Shown piece after piece: positions 1 through 8,177 of a DNA stretch of 64,000 nucleotides. The stretch comes from JAFGPL01 sp963781805 (GTDB taxonomy: Bacteria > Bacteroidota > Bacteroidia > Bacteroidales > UBA10428), in assembly GCA_963781805.1 (NCBI GenBank), contig CAWAHF010000004.1, forward strand, positions 1,240,001 through 1,304,000. The letters are read 5' to 3'. Made by a program: the position numbers and the translations under genes. Below the pieces are notes generated by a model, which was given only the letters and a program-made list of their open reading frames with translations, had not been told where the DNA came from and made no database searches. Within the stretch, counting starts at the first letter, position 1. Every line of letters begins with the position of its first letter.

Positions 1-78
1 CTTTAATTTTTTTTCTGATTCTTTTTATGCATTTCATTCCTTTTTACTTCTATTAGATTATGAATATTTAAATTATAC

Positions 79-1161
79 ATGATGATACAACCATTTTCCA
101 ATCCGATAAAAACAGCCCTGACATCGTATGGAATGTCCGGCAGTATATTCCATGCTCCGCTGTTACGTTCCCATCCCGGATTTAACTTAAAGAGCATTTT
201 GCAGCGAACCGGCAATACTGCCTTGCAAAAATATCCGGAGGTTGAAGTTGTCAAATCATTCGATGATATTCTTATGGATAATCAAACCGAACTGGTGATT
301 GTAAACACACCGGATAATACACATTTTGATTTCGCATCGAGAGCTTTGAATGCCGGGAAACATGTAATTGTTGAAAAACCGTTTACTATAACGGTGGCTG
401 AGGGTGAGAAACTCATTTCGCTTGCGCTTAATAAAAATAAACTGTTGAGTGTTTTCCAGAACCGGCGCTGGGATGGCGATTTCCTTACGCTTCGGGAGGT
501 AATTCAAAAAAAACTATTGGGCAGGCTTGTTGAATTCGAAGCTCATTTTGACAGGTACAGAAATTACATTCCGGATTCATGGAAAGAAAATCCCGATTTT
601 CATTCAGGTACACTTTACAATCTTGGCTCGCATCTGATTGACCAGGCGTTGGTGCTTTTTGGCATGCCTGAGGCTATATTTGCTGATGTGAGGGTAGTGC
701 GCACCGGCGCCAGGGTAGACGATTCGTTCGATATCAAAATGTACTACCCTGATATAAAAGTCACCCTGAAGGCAGGATACCTGGTGCGGGAGGCAGGTCC
801 ACGATATATGCTTCATGGCACAGAAGGATCGTATATAAAGTATGGTCTCGATCCACAGGAAGATTTACTAAAAAACGGGAAAGTTCCGCAGGATAGTTCC
901 TGGGGAGAAGAACCTGAATCTGATTGGGGGATATTGCACACAACCATGAAGGGAAAGGAGTTCAGGAAAAAATATAAATCTATTGCCGGAAATTACAGCG
1001 ATTTTTATTCAAATATTTATGACGTGATTAGAAATGGTAACGAATTGATTGTAAAGCCCGAACAGGCGCTTGATGTGATCCGCATTATTGAGACAGCATA
1101 TCTGAGCAGTAAGAAAAGAGAGGTGATAAAAATGAATATTCACCACAATATGCACAATTGA
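79..1161 (+). CDS. Gfo/Idh/MocA family oxidoreductase
   Basis: This is a 360-residue NAD(P)-dependent dehydrogenase of the Gfo/Idh/MocA family, which usually acts on sugars, inositols or their derivatives in the cytoplasm. The N-terminal half is a Rossmann domain, with a slightly degenerate nucleotide loop near residues 17-24 (SYGMSGSI), the family step VNTPDNTH near 75-82 and the hallmark EKP near 99-101. The C-terminal half is the alpha/beta substrate domain, with GSHLIDQ near residue 183. Length is normal for the family. Two ATG codons lie side by side at 79 and 82 and either could be used. The gene stands alone; a palindromic element follows it. The substrate cannot be read from sequence. 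Confidence 0.9.
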   Translation: MMIQPFSNPIKTALTSYGMSGSIFHAPLLRSHPGFNLKSILQRTGNTALQKYPEVEVVKSFDDILMDNQTELVIVNTPDNTHFDFASRALNAGKHVIVEKPFTITVAEGEKLISLALNKNKLLSVFQNRRWDGDFLTLREVIQKKLLGRLVEFEAHFDRYRNYIPDSWKENPDFHSGTLYNLGSHLIDQALVLFGMPEAIFADVRVVRTGARVDDSFDIKMYYPDIKVTLKAGYLVREAGPRYMLHGTEGSYIKYGLDPQEDLLKNGKVPQDSSWGEEPESDWGILHTTMKGKEFRKKYKSIAGNYSDFYSNIYDVIRNGNELIVKPEQALDVIRIIETAYLSSKKREVIKMNIHHNMHN

Positions 1162-1230
1162 GCTCAATAGAAATTTTTAGTAAACAGCAATAATCAGTTT
1201 TTAAATTATATTGAATTTACTTAGTGTAAG

Positions 1231-1381
1231 CAAGAAAACTCCACTTTTAAGTCATCCTGAATTCCCGCCTCCCAGAGCTTTATGCGGCGGGCAGGTGTTT
1301 CAGGATCTATAAGCTTTTGGTTATGAGATGCTGAAATAAATTCAGCATGACTTCGGTTATTGGATTTAAGGAGTTTTCTTG
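1231..1381. repeat. MITE/REP-like palindromic element
   Basis: A 151-bp noncoding element has perfect 12-bp terminal inverted repeats, caagaaaactcc at 1231-1242 and ggagttttcttg at 1370-1381. Each end is followed outward by TAAG (1227-1230 and 1382-1385), which looks like a short target duplication. A second nested inverted repeat, 15 bp with one mismatch, lies at 1249-1263 and 1339-1353 (gtcatcctgaatt against aattcagcatgac). No ORF lies inside. It sits between two convergent genes. The structure is read directly; calling it mobile is inference. Confidence 0.65.
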
Positions 1382-1411
1382 TAAGTATTAATTACAGATA
1401 AGATGCACCTT

Positions 1412-1891
1412 TTATCCTTCAATCAATCGTTTCACTTCTTCCGCCGGTACATGTGTCTTTTCGGAAACCTGTTCCACAGAAAGACCTTGATTGTATATAC
1501 GTGTGACAAACAATTTCATTGACTCGCCAACCTCAATCAAATGATTGTCAGGATCAAAAAACCTAATGGTCTGTTGCCCCCAGCTTTCTTCATGGATTTC
1601 ATGTATGAATTGCACACCGTTTTTTTTCAAATCGGCATAAACTTCCTCCAAATGATCGGTTTCGAAATATAATTCAAACCTGTTACAAGAACCATCTGTA
1701 ATCTTTTCTACTCCCAGGCTTGTTGAAATAATATGACTTTTATTAATCTCCCACAAAGTCAATCCGTTTTGCAGGATGATATTTTTACCAAAATCAAGTC
1801 TGACAGGCAATTGCAAAGTATTCGTATAGAAGATTTTTGAAATTTCAATATTCTTTACGAATAAGGCAGTAGAACAATTGTGAATATCCAT
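1412..1891 (-). CDS. VOC (glyoxalase/bleomycin resistance) family protein
   Basis: This 159-residue cytoplasmic protein has the VOC fold. Residues 1-125 form the two beta-alpha-beta-beta-beta units: an N-terminal segment reading STALFVKNIEISKIFYTNTL and a C-terminal unit with ETDHLEEVYADLKKNGVQF, then WGQQTIRFFDPDNHLIEVGE, the classic VOC ending with its conserved metal-ligand glutamate. Residues 127-159 form an extra helical tail (GLSVEQVSEKTHVPAEEVKRLI) that resembles the two helices of a helix-turn-helix. Family members are lyases, dioxygenases or drug-binding resistance proteins, and the actual substrate is unknown. The gene is monocistronic and convergent with the oxidoreductase upstream of it in the window. 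Confidence 0.85.
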   Translation of the reverse strand: MDIHNCSTALFVKNIEISKIFYTNTLQLPVRLDFGKNIILQNGLTLWEINKSHIISTSLGVEKITDGSCNRFELYFETDHLEEVYADLKKNGVQFIHEIHEESWGQQTIRFFDPDNHLIEVGESMKLFVTRIYNQGLSVEQVSEKTHVPAEEVKRLIEG

Positions 1892-2190
1892 GTTAGATTA
1901 ATTGAAAAATTATTTTTGATTTTTTTAAAATTTAATTCCGAATATATTCAAAAATCAGGATTTTGATCGAAGTATCATCAAAGAGAATTTAATAAAGAAC
2001 ATATAAAGGTTGTGAATGATACTATAAACAACTTTAATAATGTTGTTAAAAAAATATCTTTTGAGAAATTAATAACTTGTTTGCCCTGCAGACCAGACTA
2101 ACAATTTTGACAATAAATGTATTACAACCTGTAATTAATAAATTAAATTTGACTTCAAAAATATATTTCAACCGTTAAACTCCCATTCCA

Positions 2191-2568
2191 GTGTCAAAGG
2201 AAAAATATAAATATCAGTTTGACAGCTCACTAGGTATTATGTTTAAGTATTATTACGGCCCGATAACCATTGATGATATTATTTCCTCATGGCAATTTGC
2301 TATTAATAATCAGTTAATACCCAAAGAAACCAAAGGGTTTGTGCTGGATTACAGGGAAGCGAATTTTAGAATATCGATAGACGAGCATGAAATCATCGCC
2401 GATTTTTATAAAAATCATCCTGAGATATTTGGTAAATTAAAAACTGCAGTGATTACAGATGATCCACACGACATAATCATACCAATCCTGATTGAAACAT
2501 TAAACGAAGGGTATTATTCCAGGCCTTTTACTACATTTGAGGCAGCCGTCGACTGGGTTTTGAGATAA
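2191..2568 (+). CDS. STAS/SpoIIAA-like hypothetical protein
   Basis: This 125-residue soluble protein starts at GTG (2191). No in-frame ATG lies close to the N-terminus. It begins with a short strand pair (YKYQFDSSLGIMFKYYYG), then PITIDDIISSWQ, a strand FVLDYREANF and an acidic helix. It ends with TFEAAVDWVL, a pattern typical of the small STAS/SEC14-like or SpoIIAA-like proteins common in Bacteroidota. No catalytic motif is visible. The role is unknown; relatives are thought to bind ligands or partner proteins. It stands alone upstream of a decayed gene. Confidence 0.6.
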   Translation: MSKEKYKYQFDSSLGIMFKYYYGPITIDDIISSWQFAINNQLIPKETKGFVLDYREANFRISIDEHEIIADFYKNHPEIFGKLKTAVITDDPHDIIIPILIETLNEGYYSRPFTTFEAAVDWVLR

Positions 2569-2633
2569 ATCGATTCTCTTTTTTTCAAACTATCGTAAAA
2601 CAAAATTCTCTATCCTGCAAAAAAAAGAAACGT

Positions 2634-2865
2634 GTGAAATTTAATCTTAACCTATTTCATGTATTCCTATGCTTGCTTGCTTTATTGCATTTTGCGTGCA
2701 ATAAGGATAAACCGGAGGAGGTTAATTTGGATCCGATAGCAGAAAAAATATAAGGACATCCTTATAATAGATATTCATAATCACGATGCCTCGGGATGAA
2801 AAAAAATCAGATATGGCTTTTAAAAAATAGTTACTATGATTAATTTTAAATTATCAACCGATCCT
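2634..2865 (+). pseudogene. Remnant of a lipoprotein amidohydrolase-like gene
   Basis: From a GTG at 2634 there is a clear lipoprotein signal: a charged start, a hydrophobic run (FHVFLCLLALLHFAC), then NKDKPEEVNLDPIAEKI and a TAA at 2751. Switching to the frame that reads TAT at 2749 continues smoothly as KDILIIDIHNHDASG before a TGA at about 2797. That frame then runs on with further stops. DIHNHD resembles the first metal-binding HxH of amidohydrolase/TIM-barrel metal-dependent hydrolases. The short length, one frame change and in-frame stops point to a truncated, frameshifted pseudogene. The family assignment rests on one motif and is tentative. Confidence 0.5.
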
Positions 2866-2906
2866 GAATTATTCAGGCCAGATTATGAACCCTAAATTAA
2901 ACAATC

Positions 2907-3512
2907 ATGCCTAAACCACATGAAATTCTGAACGGACTGCAAACCATTGTCAGTAACTTTTCCTGGTATGCCATTCTTTGGCATTTTGTTTTTTACCTTC
3001 TGGTAATTGCATTGATGGTAAAATGGACTCCTTCCAACAAGTTCATGGGAATATTTTTAAGCCTTCCCCTTCTTTCGGTGGCAATATTTGCATGGATAAC
3101 AGGAAATCCATTCAACGGTATGCTCTTTACAATTGCATTTGCATCTATACTCATTCTGGGAATCAGATGTACCGGCACTCCGATTACCACTTCATCCTTC
3201 GTGTATTTAATTGCTGGTATCATTATGGTAATCTTCGGATTAGTTTACCCGCACTTTCTGGATACCGGCTCCATAGCAAAATATCTGTATGCCTCTCCGG
3301 CAGGACTAATCCCCTGCCCTACTTTGTCTGTTTTGATTGGACTATTGCTTATTTTTAACGGATTAGGATCAACCTACCTGACCCTCTCATTTATCGTACT
3401 TGGATTATTCTACGGACTTTTTGGCGTATTCCGTCTGGGTGTGCATCTCGACCTTTTTCTTCTGGGCGGGACGATTTCCCTCATAGTTAAGTACATTTCA
3501 ATGCTGAAGTAA
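2907..3512 (+). CDS. DUF6064-like integral membrane protein
   Basis: This 201-residue inner membrane protein has six or seven hydrophobic segments, roughly at residues 19-40, 46-64, 71-86, 97-117, 137-153, 157-172 and 178-198. A conserved-looking loop PAGLIPCPTLSV (about 130-141) separates the two halves. Topology and this loop resemble the DUF6064 family, but I give that name from memory. No transport or enzyme signature is visible and the function is unknown. It lies alone downstream of the lipoprotein pseudogene; its start is the ATG at 2907. Confidence 0.65.
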   Translation: MPKPHEILNGLQTIVSNFSWYAILWHFVFYLLVIALMVKWTPSNKFMGIFLSLPLLSVAIFAWITGNPFNGMLFTIAFASILILGIRCTGTPITTSSFVYLIAGIIMVIFGLVYPHFLDTGSIAKYLYASPAGLIPCPTLSVLIGLLLIFNGLGSTYLTLSFIVLGLFYGLFGVFRLGVHLDLFLLGGTISLIVKYISMLK

Positions 3513-4084
3513 CTAAATACCAACCTGAACGACCCATATCAGGTCAGATTATTTTCAGTTATCAAGAAAAACTCCCTTACCTGCCGGGATAAATATGAGG
3601 GGGGCACCATTGTGGTCAATTTACATTCTTCCTCAAAATTGATTTTCAAGAAAATAAGCTCATTTCTAAATCCGGATTTCATCTCAAAGGATGTATTTGA
3701 TTAGTTTCAACAATATTTTTTTGAAATAACGTTTTCAATATTGTTTCTTTATGCTGTATAAATTGTTAACCCATTTTATATGATAATCCACAAAAACGAA
3801 CTATTTATAAGTGAATTAGTCATTATTTTGTATTTTTCTCACGGTAAATAAGGGAAAGAATTAGCTTGAAAACCTAATAAAATTAATGTAATTTACGTGC
3901 TTGGTACAGAGTATAAAATAGTATTTTAATTATGCAGGTTGAGATAAATTTAGGAAAGAAGATTTTTATTATCTCTTTTAAGCAAATATGCATATTATCT
4001 GATAAAACTTTTAGAATTATATCGCCTGGTATTAATTTTAACTATTAAAACCAAATGATAATACTGAATTTAATCTCTTTAAAG
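3513..4084. other. Long intergenic stretch before the cellulase
   Basis: No credible ORF is seen on either strand. An inverted repeat of nine bases (aacaatatt at 3709-3717, aatattgtt at 3737-3745) could form a weak hairpin downstream of the membrane protein gene. The remainder is AT-rich and presumably carries the promoter of the cellulase gene, but no strong TAnnTTTG box stands out. Confidence 0.5.
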
Positions 4085-5830
4085 ATGAATAAATCTATAA
4101 AATATATAATTTTCAGCCTATTGGTTTTTAACTTATTCTGGTTGACTGGATGCGAAAAAGACAATCAAAATACATTGATAGTTACACCGGATAATATAGA
4201 ATTTGAAACGGAAGGAGGCTATACAAGCATAACCATTCAAACAGATGCAGACTCATGGAACATTACCAATCCTGCCTCTGACTGGCTGATTTTGTCAAAT
4301 ACACAGGGAACTGAAAAATCGAACTTAGTAACATTGGGTGTGGTTACCAAAACTGTTGTGCCACGTTTGGACACACTCACCGTTACCGCAGGAAATGCCA
4401 ATCCGGTAAAGCTTATCGTATCACAACCTTCATCCGATTATCTTTATTCAATTCTGGTCAATAACACTACATTGAGTTTTTTACGTGGAGGAAATACCTT
4501 AGCCATTAACATTACCACCGATGCGCCGGAATGGAACATAAACGCCGATGTGGATTGGCTGAAATTCACTCCGGATTCGGGTTCCAACGGAAATACCACG
4601 ATAAGCATTACAGCACTGGAAAATACAGGAACTGATCCACGAACAGCAACAATTATCCTGGGTGGCGCTTATGCCGCTTCGGCTCAAATTTCGGTAGCTC
4701 AGAAAGGAGAATATTACCCAAGTTATAACACCTCACCCATAGCACCTGATGCAACAGGAATGACCAGCACCGCTGCTGAGATTGCGGCCAATATAAATCT
4801 GGGTACAAACATAGGCAATTCCCTCGAAGCCATTGGAGGGGAAACTTCATGGGGAAATCCGCTCATCTCAAAAGCCCTGGTTGATTTGATAAAACAAAAT
4901 GGTTTCAATGCAATTCGATTGCCTTGTTCCTGGAACCAATACATGTCGAACAGTGCAACTGCACAATTAAGCAGCGACTGGCTCGAAAGGGTCAAGACAG
5001 TAATACAATACTGTATAGACGACGATATGTATGTGATACTTAACATTCATTGGGATGGAGGATGGCTCGAAAATAATTGCACCATAGCCAAACAGGAAGA
5101 AAACAATGCAAAACAGAAAGCTTTTTGGGAACAGATAGCCACTCACTTGCGCGATTTCGACGAACACCTGCTGTTTGCCAGCGCGAATGAACCAAATGTG
5201 GATAATGCTGCGCAAATGAGTGTATTGACTTCTTATCATCAGACCTTCATAAATGCGGTACGCTCTACCGGAGGAAAGAACAGCTACAGGGTACTGGTTG
5301 TCCAGGGTCCTTCCACCGATATTCAAAAAACTAACCAATTAATGTCTGTCCTTCCCATTGACGAAATTGCAAATCGTATGATGGTTGAGATACATTATTA
5401 TACCCCCTGGAATTTCTGTGGATTGACGGAGGATGCTAGTTGGGGCAGCATGTTTTATTATTGGGGCAAGGATTATCATTCTACAACCGATCCAACCCGC
5501 AACTCAAACTGTTGCGAAGAATCAATGGTAGATTCCTACTTTAGCTCCATGAAAACCAAGTTTGCTGATAAAGGCATTCCTATTGTATTGGGTGAATATG
5601 GTGCAGTTCGTCGTTCTTCTTTAACAGGAGATGCATTAACCCTGCATCTTGCATCACGGGCGTATTATTTGAAATATGTAACTCAACAGGCAAAAGCTAA
5701 CGGCATGTTGCCATTTTACTGGGACGCTGGTGGAACCGGCACCAATGGTTCTGCCCTTTTTAACCGGAGGACCAATACAGTATTCGACCAACAGGCGTTG
5801 GATGCAATTTTGCAGGGAGGAGCAAAGTGA
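4085..5830 (+). CDS. Secreted BACON-GH5 cellulase (endoglucanase) lipoprotein
   Basis: This is an exported glycoside hydrolase, predicted to cut beta-1,4-glucans or related hemicellulose. An upstream in-frame ATG exists at 4055, but the ATG at 4085 gives a clean lipoprotein signal (MNKSIKYIIFSLLVFNLFWLTGC) and was chosen. Two BACON domains follow (about residues 30-112 and 125-210), each with the WLxxxP/S-type turn (DWLILSN, DWLKFTP). A family 5 barrel occupies about 230-575. Catalytic glutamates are visible in FASANEPN (about Glu369, acid/base) and VLGEYGA (about Glu504, nucleophile), with HYYTPWNF between them. BACON domains in Bacteroidota enzymes are thought to orient the enzyme at the surface or bind glycans or mucin. 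No SusC/SusD pair is nearby, so this is not an obvious polysaccharide utilisation locus. Confidence 0.92.
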   Translation: MNKSIKYIIFSLLVFNLFWLTGCEKDNQNTLIVTPDNIEFETEGGYTSITIQTDADSWNITNPASDWLILSNTQGTEKSNLVTLGVVTKTVVPRLDTLTVTAGNANPVKLIVSQPSSDYLYSILVNNTTLSFLRGGNTLAINITTDAPEWNINADVDWLKFTPDSGSNGNTTISITALENTGTDPRTATIILGGAYAASAQISVAQKGEYYPSYNTSPIAPDATGMTSTAAEIAANINLGTNIGNSLEAIGGETSWGNPLISKALVDLIKQNGFNAIRLPCSWNQYMSNSATAQLSSDWLERVKTVIQYCIDDDMYVILNIHWDGGWLENNCTIAKQEENNAKQKAFWEQIATHLRDFDEHLLFASANEPNVDNAAQMSVLTSYHQTFINAVRSTGGKNSYRVLVVQGPSTDIQKTNQLMSVLPIDEIANRMMVEIHYYTPWNFCGLTEDASWGSMFYYWGKDYHSTTDPTRNSNCCEESMVDSYFSSMKTKFADKGIPIVLGEYGAVRRSSLTGDALTLHLASRAYYLKYVTQQAKANGMLPFYWDAGGTGTNGSALFNRRTNTVFDQQALDAILQGGAK

Positions 5831-6129
5831 GACTGCAGAATCTATAAATAATAATTAAAACAAGAAACATACCTTAATAATTTCCTTTTCCCGCTGAGAA
5901 GAATTTCCATATTCCCGATTACTTTAATCGTTTACTCCCTGGTTAAATTGCCAGGATCCATTGGCTTAAATTGCAGGTAATTATTCTTGTCTGACATCTA
6001 AACTAACATTTCCCGATAAACCTTTCCTGTGCAACCATTACATTCCTGCATACGAAGGAACTTAGCGTAGCGGTTTCATGAAATAATCTCCATTAAATGC
6101 CCACACTAATACATTCCTGCCTGTCGGAT

Positions 6130-6262
6130 GAGACTGTGCAAACAGATCTTTTTACCAATAAAGCACACAAAGTTTAATTACGTAATATCAATACGTTGTG
6201 ACATTTGTGGGTCTCATGGCGGACGTTGCGGTTAACTATTCAAGACTTTTCGTACAGACTCT
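6130..6262. mobile_element. Possible solo insertion-element relic (imperfect TIRs)
   Basis: The ends gagactgtgcaaacagatct (6130-6149) and agacttttcgtacagactc (6243-6261) are imperfect inverted copies of one another; reversed, the second reads gagtctgtacgaaaagtct. They enclose about 90 bp with no ORF but with a nested match, cacacaaagt against the reverse of acatttgtgg. This looks like a MITE or the collapsed ends of an IS element. The match is imperfect, so confidence is low. Confidence 0.35.
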
Positions 6263-6379
6263 AAAAACCGAAAACCCTCCTGAATCTCAACTCAAAGCAA
6301 ACAGAAATTAACAGGTTCTTACATCCTCCATGTTCAAACATTGTTCATATAAAATCCTCATTTTTAAGGGATTTATAGG

Positions 6380-6507
6380 AGATATTTTATACTATTGTAA
6401 TGCACTCTTTTTTGAATAAAGAAAACACAACATGCCGGCTAACCAGCTATCCGGATTTTTTTCATATTTTAGTTACGAAGGGGATTTTGAGGTGAAAGAT
6501 ATATATG
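6380..6507 (+). repeat. Imperfect direct repeat, copy A (upstream of Fic gene)
   Basis: This segment matches 7445-7562 on the other side of the Fic gene. The best part, 6427-6480 against 7487-7540, agrees at about 49 of 54 positions counted by eye and includes the shared blocks acatgccggct and agttacgaag. Similarity decays on both sides but remains visible over about 120 bp. It ends about 120 bp before the Fic start codon. Confidence 0.75.
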
Positions 6508-6582
6508 CAATAATATATATAAAAGCAACTGACTTTATGGAATTGTTGTGCTTCATGCTTGGAAACCTCAGTGCCAAAAGGA

Positions 6583-6608
6583 TTTGACAATTAAAATGAG
6601 TATATTTG
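6583..6608 (+). promoter_or_regulatory. Candidate promoter of the Fic gene
   Basis: TATATTTG at 6601-6608 matches the Bacteroidota -7 consensus TAnnTTTG exactly. TTTG at 6583-6586 lies 14 bases upstream, closer than the usual 17-23, so the -33 part is weak. The predicted RNA would start just before the TTG/ATG candidates at 6620 and 6629, giving a very short leader. Confidence 0.4.
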
Positions 6609-6628
6609 TGTATTAATAATTGGATGAA

Positions 6629-7390
6629 ATGAGACTAACTGAGAGAAGATATTTAGACACTTATATTCGGACAATTGGACATGAAATCCCAAGATTAATT
6701 CAGAATTATGATTTTTCTGAAAACAAAGGAGGATTTGACTATTTGACAAAATCATCTGCGGTTTATTCATCGAATATTGAAGGAAATAGTATCGATTTGA
6801 ATTCTTATATGAACTATGAATTGAACAAAGATAAATTCAAGGTTGGAAAAGAGATACTGGAAATTGAGGATTTGATTGAGGCTTACGAGTTTGCACAGAA
6901 TAATAACTTGAATGAGAAGAATCTATTGACTTGTCATAAAATATTCTCAGAGACTTTATTGATTAAGAGTAAAAGAGGACAATATAGAATTGAGCATGTT
7001 GGAGTCTTTGGTAAATCAGGATTAGCTTATATGGCAATTGAACCTGAATTTGTCAAGCACGAAATGAAAACATTTTTCCAGGATATTGAAGAATTAATTT
7101 CTTCAGGCCTAAACGAGAAAGAAGTCTTTTATTTTGCATCGTTGATTCATTTAAGATTTACACATATTCATCCATTTCGGGATGGAAACGGAAGAGCGGC
7201 ACGATTACTTGAGAAGTGGTTTATAACAGAGAAATTGGGTCATGATTTCTGGAAAATATCATCAGAGGAATATTATAAAGTAAACCAAGCCAGATACTAT
7301 GAGACAATAAATTTGGGGATGAATTTTTACGAATTGAATTATGACAAATGTTTAGGATTTTTAGAAATGCTTCCAAATTGTCTGAAATAA
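6629..7390 (+). CDS. Fic family protein (probable AMP-transferase)
   Basis: This 253-residue protein has a Fic domain, which usually transfers AMP from ATP to a hydroxyl side chain of a target protein. The active-site loop HPFRDGNGRAAR lies near residues 185-196 and keeps the catalytic His and all loop residues. An N-terminal helix with SSNIEGN (about residues 46-52) matches the (S/T)xxxE(G/N) inhibitory motif, so it should be a self-inhibited class II-type Fic protein. A TTG at 6620 opens the same frame three codons earlier; I chose the ATG at 6629. No antitoxin gene is adjacent. The gene sits between two copies of an imperfect direct repeat, which suggests arrival as a cassette or duplication of its flank. 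The target protein is unknown. Confidence 0.9.
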   Translation: MRLTERRYLDTYIRTIGHEIPRLIQNYDFSENKGGFDYLTKSSAVYSSNIEGNSIDLNSYMNYELNKDKFKVGKEILEIEDLIEAYEFAQNNNLNEKNLLTCHKIFSETLLIKSKRGQYRIEHVGVFGKSGLAYMAIEPEFVKHEMKTFFQDIEELISSGLNEKEVFYFASLIHLRFTHIHPFRDGNGRAARLLEKWFITEKLGHDFWKISSEEYYKVNQARYYETINLGMNFYELNYDKCLGFLEMLPNCLK

Positions 7391-7444
7391 AGCACGAAAG
7401 CACAACACTCTTCTAAGGTAAAAGAAATTTTAAGGCATTTTCTA

Positions 7445-7562
7445 AGATATATTTTGTATTATTGAACTGCACTGGCTTTAAAAAACAAAACATGCCGGCT
7501 ATCCAGCTATCCGAATTTTTTCCATATTTAAGTTACGAAGGGATTTGGGGCGAAAAATATAT
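7445..7562 (+). repeat. Imperfect direct repeat, copy B (downstream of Fic gene)
   Basis: This is the second copy of the repeat at 6380-6507, with the core at 7487-7540. It lies about 55 bp after the Fic stop codon and ends about 45 bp before the DUF952 start. Because each copy precedes a plus-strand gene, the repeat may carry a promoter or regulatory site, or be the scar of Fic insertion. Confidence 0.75.
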
Positions 7563-7606
7563 TCACTATATCTTGCCTGTAATCGGTTAGAAAAATAATT
7601 AATCTT

Positions 7607-8017
7607 ATGGAACAGAAAAATATAATTTACCACATCCTCACACTTAAGGATCTGAAATCACAAACAGAGGGTGAATTTTACCAACCGGGCAATTTGGCAC
7701 AAAATGGTTTTATTCATTGTACAGCTGAAAAAGCAACATCCTTGCTGGTATTAGAAGATTATTTTAAAGAAATTTCGAAAACTGATATGATCATAATCCT
7801 TGCCATCGAAACGGATAAATTAAAGTCAGAGGTTAAATTTGAACCTCCGGCACCCATTCAGGGAGCCGGAATTAGTCATATCAAAGAAGGATTATTATTT
7901 CCGCATATTTACGGAAGTTTAAATATAGAGGCAGTTATAGGAGTTGGGAAAGTGGAAAAAGCAGAAGGCAAATTTATTTGGCCATCAACTTTTGATGATT
8001 TAAAGAAGTACTTATAG
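7607..8017 (+). CDS. DUF952 domain-containing protein
   Basis: This 136-residue cytoplasmic protein is of the DUF952 family, recognised by YHILTLKDLKSQ near the start, GEFYQPGNLAQNGFIHCTAEKA (about residues 22-43) and FPHIYGSLNIEAV near residue 104. The family is small and conserved, and related in fold to ART/Tpt1-like proteins; its function is not established. Length is close to the usual 110-130 residues plus a short tail. The start is the ATG at 7607, just after repeat copy B. Confidence 0.85.
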   Translation: MEQKNIIYHILTLKDLKSQTEGEFYQPGNLAQNGFIHCTAEKATSLLVLEDYFKEISKTDMIIILAIETDKLKSEVKFEPPAPIQGAGISHIKEGLLFPHIYGSLNIEAVIGVGKVEKAEGKFIWPSTFDDLKKYL

Positions 8018-8177
8018 AAACAGGCAAAGACTAGTACAAACAAACATTTTATAAGAACTAATCAGACCTGCCTCACTTTAAGGTGTTGAAACAAAATTCC
8101 TTCCTGAAATGTTAATTCAATTACAATAGAATTGGCTTCTTTTAAATCTGAAATGAACAAATATAAAATCACAAACC

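Larger units (their letters stand above)
5831..6628. other. Long noncoding region with element relics
   Basis: About 800 bp have no credible gene. The region contains an imperfect inverted-repeat element (6130-6262), the first copy of a direct repeat (about 6380-6507) and a candidate promoter for the Fic gene. The first 290 bp show nothing I recognise. Confidence 0.6.

Noticed and set aside
6629..7390. Fic toxin-antitoxin (FicTA) pair
   Set aside because: No antitoxin gene is adjacent; the inhibitory motif is inside the same protein.
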